Shown here in pieces: positions 7,191 to 9,092 of a DNA stretch of 9,092 nt. The DNA is from JAAYQA01 sp964510345 (GTDB lineage Bacteria; Bacillota; Clostridia; Tissierellales; Peptoniphilaceae), in the NCBI GenBank assembly GCA_964510345.1, contig CAZEBB010000054.1, forward strand, positions 1 through 9,092, read 5' to 3'. Position 1 is the stretch's first letter, and the number at the start of each line of letters is the position of its first letter. The translations under genes and the position numbers were made by a program. The notes under the pieces were generated by a model. The model saw only the letters and a list, made by a program, of their open reading frames with translations, had not been told where the DNA came from and did no database searches.

Positions 7191-7221
7191 TGCAATATTT
7201 TTGACTCGTCGCGCGTTAACC
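7191..7221 (+). promoter_or_regulatory. ECF-type sigma promoter of the second DINPS gene
   Basis: TGCAATA (7191-7197), 16 bases, then CGTTAACC (7214-7221), matching the promoter-like site at 5288-5318 in both blocks and in spacing. A sigma-A reading (TTGACT 7201-7206, 16 bases, TATAGA 7223-7228) overlaps it and could act as a second, basal promoter. The mRNA leader would be about 40 bases. Confidence 0.7.
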
Positions 7222-7264
7222 CTATAGAAAGACAAAAACACAAAGAATCAAACAGGAGGATATT

Positions 7265-8194
7265 ATGACAGCGACACGTGCAAAAAGAGCCCTACTGCTC
7301 GGCGGTGTAATACTGCTGGTAGCACTCTTCATCTTTACCTTTATGAATCAGACGGTGGCCAGTTTTATTCTGGACATCAACCCCAGCATCCAAGTGGACA
7401 CCAACCGACTCGGCCGGATCAACAAACTGACCCCGCTGAATGACGATGCAAAAAAACTGCTCGAAGGCTATAACGGAAAGGGCAAGACCATGGACCAGGC
7501 CGTAGAAGAGATGGTCGATCGCCTGATCCTGCAAGGTTACCTGAACGGTACGGACGACAACCGGATCTTTATCTCCGGTGACACAGACACATTAGATGAA
7601 AAGACACTCAACAATATCCGAGATATCTTGAAGAACACCGCACAGAAACGAGACGTAAAGACCAATATCAAAGAAACCGTCACCGACGCTGATGACGAGC
7701 TCACAAAAGAAGCAGAGAAACTGCAAATCTCCACGGCGAAACTCTCTCTGATCCGCGAGATCATCAAGAAAGACCCGACCAAAAACGTATCCTCGCTTAG
7801 AAACCGATCCATTAACGAATTGACCCGCATGGACGATGACGACGATCGCAACGAAACCGAAAAGCCCAAGACAGAAAAACCCAAGACCGAAGCGCCCAAA
7901 ACAGAAGCTCCGAAGACCGAAGCCCCCAAGACCGAGGCTCCTAAAGTAGCAGCGCCCGTGAATCGAGACGACGATTGGGATGATGACGACGATTGGGATG
8001 ATGATGATTGGGACGATGACGACAACTACGATGACGACGATGACGACAACTACGATGACGACGATTATTATGATGATTGGGATGATGACGACAACTACGA
8101 TGACGACGATTATTATGATGATTGGGATGATGACGATGATGATGACTGGGACGACGATGACGATGATGACGATGATGACGGAGATGACGATTAA
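7265..8194 (+). CDS. Membrane-anchored DINPS-ectodomain protein with long Asp/Trp/Tyr tail, lacking an anti-sigma domain
   Basis: The ATG at 7265 has AGGAGG at 7254-7259, giving 309 residues. Only eight residues (MTATRAKR) precede the membrane helix (about 9-27), so there is no room for a sigma-binding domain. The ectodomain opens with FILDINPSIQVDTNRLGRI (34-52) and continues with LLEGYNGKGKTMDQAVEEMVDRLILQGYL. This is the same architecture as RsgI-like ectodomains and the anti-sigma protein upstream, with Asn39-Pro40 as the possible self-cleavage bond. A helical stretch (about 110-188) leads into a linker of PKTEA repeats (199-232). The tail, residues 235-309, has 58 Asp, 6 Trp and 7 Tyr and ends in GDDD. 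There is no LPXTG sorting signal. It is a paralogue of the anti-sigma protein under the same type of promoter. I infer a regulon output or a modulator of the sensor. The biochemical role of the tail is unknown. Confidence 0.8.
   Translation: MTATRAKRALLLGGVILLVALFIFTFMNQTVASFILDINPSIQVDTNRLGRINKLTPLNDDAKKLLEGYNGKGKTMDQAVEEMVDRLILQGYLNGTDDNRIFISGDTDTLDEKTLNNIRDILKNTAQKRDVKTNIKETVTDADDELTKEAEKLQISTAKLSLIREIIKKDPTKNVSSLRNRSINELTRMDDDDDRNETEKPKTEKPKTEAPKTEAPKTEAPKTEAPKVAAPVNRDDDWDDDDDWDDDDWDDDDNYDDDDDDNYDDDDYYDDWDDDDNYDDDDYYDDWDDDDDDDWDDDDDDDDDDGDDD
8045..8134 (+). repeat. Perfect 45-bp tandem duplication in the acidic tail
   Basis: Bases 8045-8089 and 8090-8134 are identical. Each unit encodes 15 residues, DNYDDDDYYDDWDDD. 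A 24-base partial copy of the same unit (GACAACTACGATGACGACGA onward) lies immediately before, at 8021-8044. Elsewhere in the tail the Asp codons are scrambled, so this exact copy points to a recent duplication. Confidence 0.95.
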
Positions 8195-8203
8195 TCAATA
8201 AAC

Positions 8204-8236
8204 GAGGACGATCCTCACTTTCCGAATGACCTTCGG
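8204..8236 (+). other. Two small hairpins in the 3' untranslated region
   Basis: GAGGA (8204-8208) pairs with TCCTC (8212-8216), and CCGAA (8222-8226) pairs with TTCGG (8232-8236). Together with the terminator just downstream they would give three stem-loops in a row after the stop codon. Each is short and may be chance. Confidence 0.3.
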
Positions 8237-8250
8237 GACGTTGGAGCACA

Positions 8251-8275
8251 GGACCCCTGCGGGGGTTCTTTTTTT
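8251..8275 (+). terminator. Rho-independent terminator after the second DINPS gene
   Basis: GGACCCC (8251-8257) pairs with GGGGTTC (8262-8268) with one G-T wobble around a TGCG loop, followed by seven T (8269-8275). Confidence 0.85.
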
Positions 8276-8346
8276 GTATCTACTCATTAAAACGACGTGT
8301 TTCAACGGTTCAGATGGGTATCTATAGGGAAGATAAGGAGGATGAC

Positions 8347-8664
8347 ATGGAACCCATTATACTCAACGAAGAGAATTTCAATAGTTACATTGCCGAACAC
8401 AAAGGGATGGCCCTCGTCGATTTTTGGGCTACCTGGTGTGCACCCTGCCGCATGATGTCACCGATTCTGGATGAACTTGCGGAAGAAACCGGGGAGGACC
8501 AGCTGGTCGCCAAGGTCAATGTGGACATGGAGCAGCATCTTGCACACGCCCACAAAGTCATGAGCATCCCCACATTGATCCTGTTTAAGGACGGGGTCGA
8601 AGTCAATCGATTTGTCGGCGTGACCTCTAAGGAAACGCTGAAGAATGCATTAAAAGGAGAATAG
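8347..8664 (+). CDS. trxA: Thioredoxin (WCAPC active site)
   Basis: The chosen ATG at 8347 has AAGGAGG at 8335-8341 and gives 105 residues, the standard thioredoxin length. An in-frame ATG at 8314 would add 11 hydrophilic residues and would place the ribosome site inside the gene, so I rejected it. The fold signature is complete: VDFWATWCAPCRMMSPILDELA with redox cysteines Cys31 and Cys34, the buried Asp25, KVNVD at 56-60, and the cis-proline Pro75 in SIPTLILFKDG. There is no signal peptide, so it acts in the cytoplasm, reducing protein disulfides with electrons normally from thioredoxin reductase. The active site has Ala where classical thioredoxins have Gly (WCGPC), a common variant that can shift redox potential. 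It is followed after three bases by a gene for a basic repeat protein, which suggests one mRNA. Confidence 0.93.
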   Translation: MEPIILNEENFNSYIAEHKGMALVDFWATWCAPCRMMSPILDELAEETGEDQLVAKVNVDMEQHLAHAHKVMSIPTLILFKDGVEVNRFVGVTSKETLKNALKGE

Positions 8665-8667
8665 ACG

Positions 8668-9057
8668 ATGAGTATTAAAGATATTAAAGACAAAGTCGCA
8701 GATGTAGCGGAATCGTTGTCGAAAGACGGCAAGAAAGTTGCGGATGCTAAACTGAAAGAAGCAAAAAAAGTGTCGGATAAGAAAGTCAAAGAAGCGAAAA
8801 AGACGACAGACGCCAAAGTCAAAGAAGCGAAAAAAGTTGCAGACAAAGCGGCTAAAGAAACGAAGTCCGTCGTCGGCAAGAAATCGAAAGAGTTAAAAGA
8901 TTCGGCCGATGGTGCCGTCAAGAATCTCAAGAAAGCAGCGGAGAACGCAAAAACGGAAGTCGCGGAAACGGCCAAGGATATCGGGGAGATCGCTCGACAA
9001 GTGGCTGATTCGCCAAAGAAAGCCGCAAAAAACATCGGGAAGAATCTGAAAAAATAG
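8668..9057 (+). CDS. Highly basic hydrophilic protein with 11-residue (LEA-like) helical repeats
   Basis: The ATG at 8668 has AAGGAG at 8654-8659, inside the end of the thioredoxin gene, giving 129 residues. The protein is dominated by Lys, Ala, Glu, Asp and Val, with no Cys, Trp, Phe or His, no signal peptide and no membrane helix. Residues 24-67 are four consecutive 11-residue units of the pattern (V/T)xDxKxKEAKK, and looser 11-residue spacing continues to about residue 111. Such hendecads form long amphipathic helices and are known in group-3 LEA proteins, apolipoproteins and some bacterial stress proteins. The high lysine content would also allow nucleic-acid or membrane-surface binding. 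I do not recognise a named family. The coupling to thioredoxin suggests a stress or protein-protection role, which is inference. A terminator follows directly. Confidence 0.8.
   Translation: MSIKDIKDKVADVAESLSKDGKKVADAKLKEAKKVSDKKVKEAKKTTDAKVKEAKKVADKAAKETKSVVGKKSKELKDSADGAVKNLKKAAENAKTEVAETAKDIGEIARQVADSPKKAAKNIGKNLKK
8737..8868 (+). repeat. Four 33-bp coding repeats (11 residues each)
   Basis: Units at 8737-8769, 8770-8802, 8803-8835 and 8836-8868 encode VADAKLKEAKK, VSDKKVKEAKK, TTDAKVKEAKK and VADKAAKETKS. The middle units share the bases AAAGTCAAAGAAGCGAAAAA, while the other copies have diverged at synonymous and non-synonymous sites. Confidence 0.85.
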
Positions 9058-9062
9058 TCGAC

Positions 9063-9088
9063 AAAGGAGCGCGCCCGTGCTCCTTTTT
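9063..9088 (+). terminator. Rho-independent terminator of the thioredoxin operon
   Basis: AAAGGAGCGC (9063-9072) pairs with GTGCTCCTTT (9077-9086) with one G-T wobble around a GCCC loop, and the T-run extends to 9088. It starts six bases after the stop codon. Confidence 0.85.
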
Positions 9089-9092
9089 GAGT

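Noticed and set aside
8021..8134. CRISPR-like repeat array
   Set aside because: The repeats are directly adjacent, in frame and without spacers; they are coding tandem repeats.
7941..8249. Minus-strand His/Arg-rich frame and plus-strand Met/Thr-rich frame over the acidic tail
   Set aside because: Both are frame shadows of GAT/GAC repeats; only the Asp frame continues from a real domain with a ribosome site.
8276..8334. A third copy of the ECF promoter ahead of thioredoxin
   Set aside because: A CTATAG block resembles the downstream part of the motif, but TGCAATA and CGTTAACC are absent at the right distance. I see no convincing promoter here.
8314..8346. Earlier in-frame ATG for thioredoxin at 8314
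   Set aside because: The strong AAGGAGG lies downstream of it and is well spaced for the ATG at 8347, and the extra residues are not part of the thioredoxin fold.

Overview
The window looks like low-to-moderate-GC Bacillota (Clostridia-type) DNA. The signs are strong AGGAGG-type ribosome binding sites, an ECF sigma / single-pass anti-sigma pair of the kind found in clostridia, an ABC-F ATPase, a TVP38-family membrane protein and compact rho-independent terminators. I cannot name a genus. Base and codon usage change part-way through a large open frame near 1150-1280. Left of that point the DNA favours CTG, CCC, GGC and CAG codons; right of it the DNA is rich in TCG, ACG, CGA, GAA and AAA codons and stays so to the end. 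The window may therefore join DNA from two sources, either by real recombination or by an assembly error in a low-complexity Ala/Pro/Glu/Gln stretch.

Layout. Positions 1-327 hold the 3' end of a TlyA-like rRNA methyltransferase gene. Positions 299-2320 hold a long frame whose N-terminal third is a TVP38/TMEM64 (VTT) membrane protein and whose C-terminal half looks like the mature part of a secreted clostridial lipoprotein. Positions 2360-3886 encode an ABC-F ATPase. It meets rimO (3883-5163, minus strand) tail to tail, with the two stop codons overlapping. From 5288 onwards lies a forward-facing stress module: an ECF sigma factor (5337-5921), its membrane anti-sigma factor with a DINPS ectodomain and an Asp/Trp tail (5921-6967), a REP/MITE-like inverted repeat (6977-7140), a terminator, then a second DINPS protein with no anti-sigma domain and a longer Asp/Trp/Tyr tail (7265-8194). 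The window ends with a two-gene unit: thioredoxin (8347-8664) and a very basic protein built of 11-residue repeats (8668-9057), closed by a terminator.

How the genes work together. The sigma operon and the second DINPS gene share an ECF-type promoter signature, TGCAATA-N16-CGTTAACC, with identical spacing and a further match downstream. I infer that the sigma factor drives its own operon and also the second protein, giving a small autoregulated envelope-stress circuit. Its main output would be a surface protein with a tail of about 75 residues, 58 of them aspartate. This circuit, with its two polyanionic tails, is the best candidate in the window for an undescribed system. Binding of cations or cationic peptides is my hypothesis for the tails and is not shown by the sequence.
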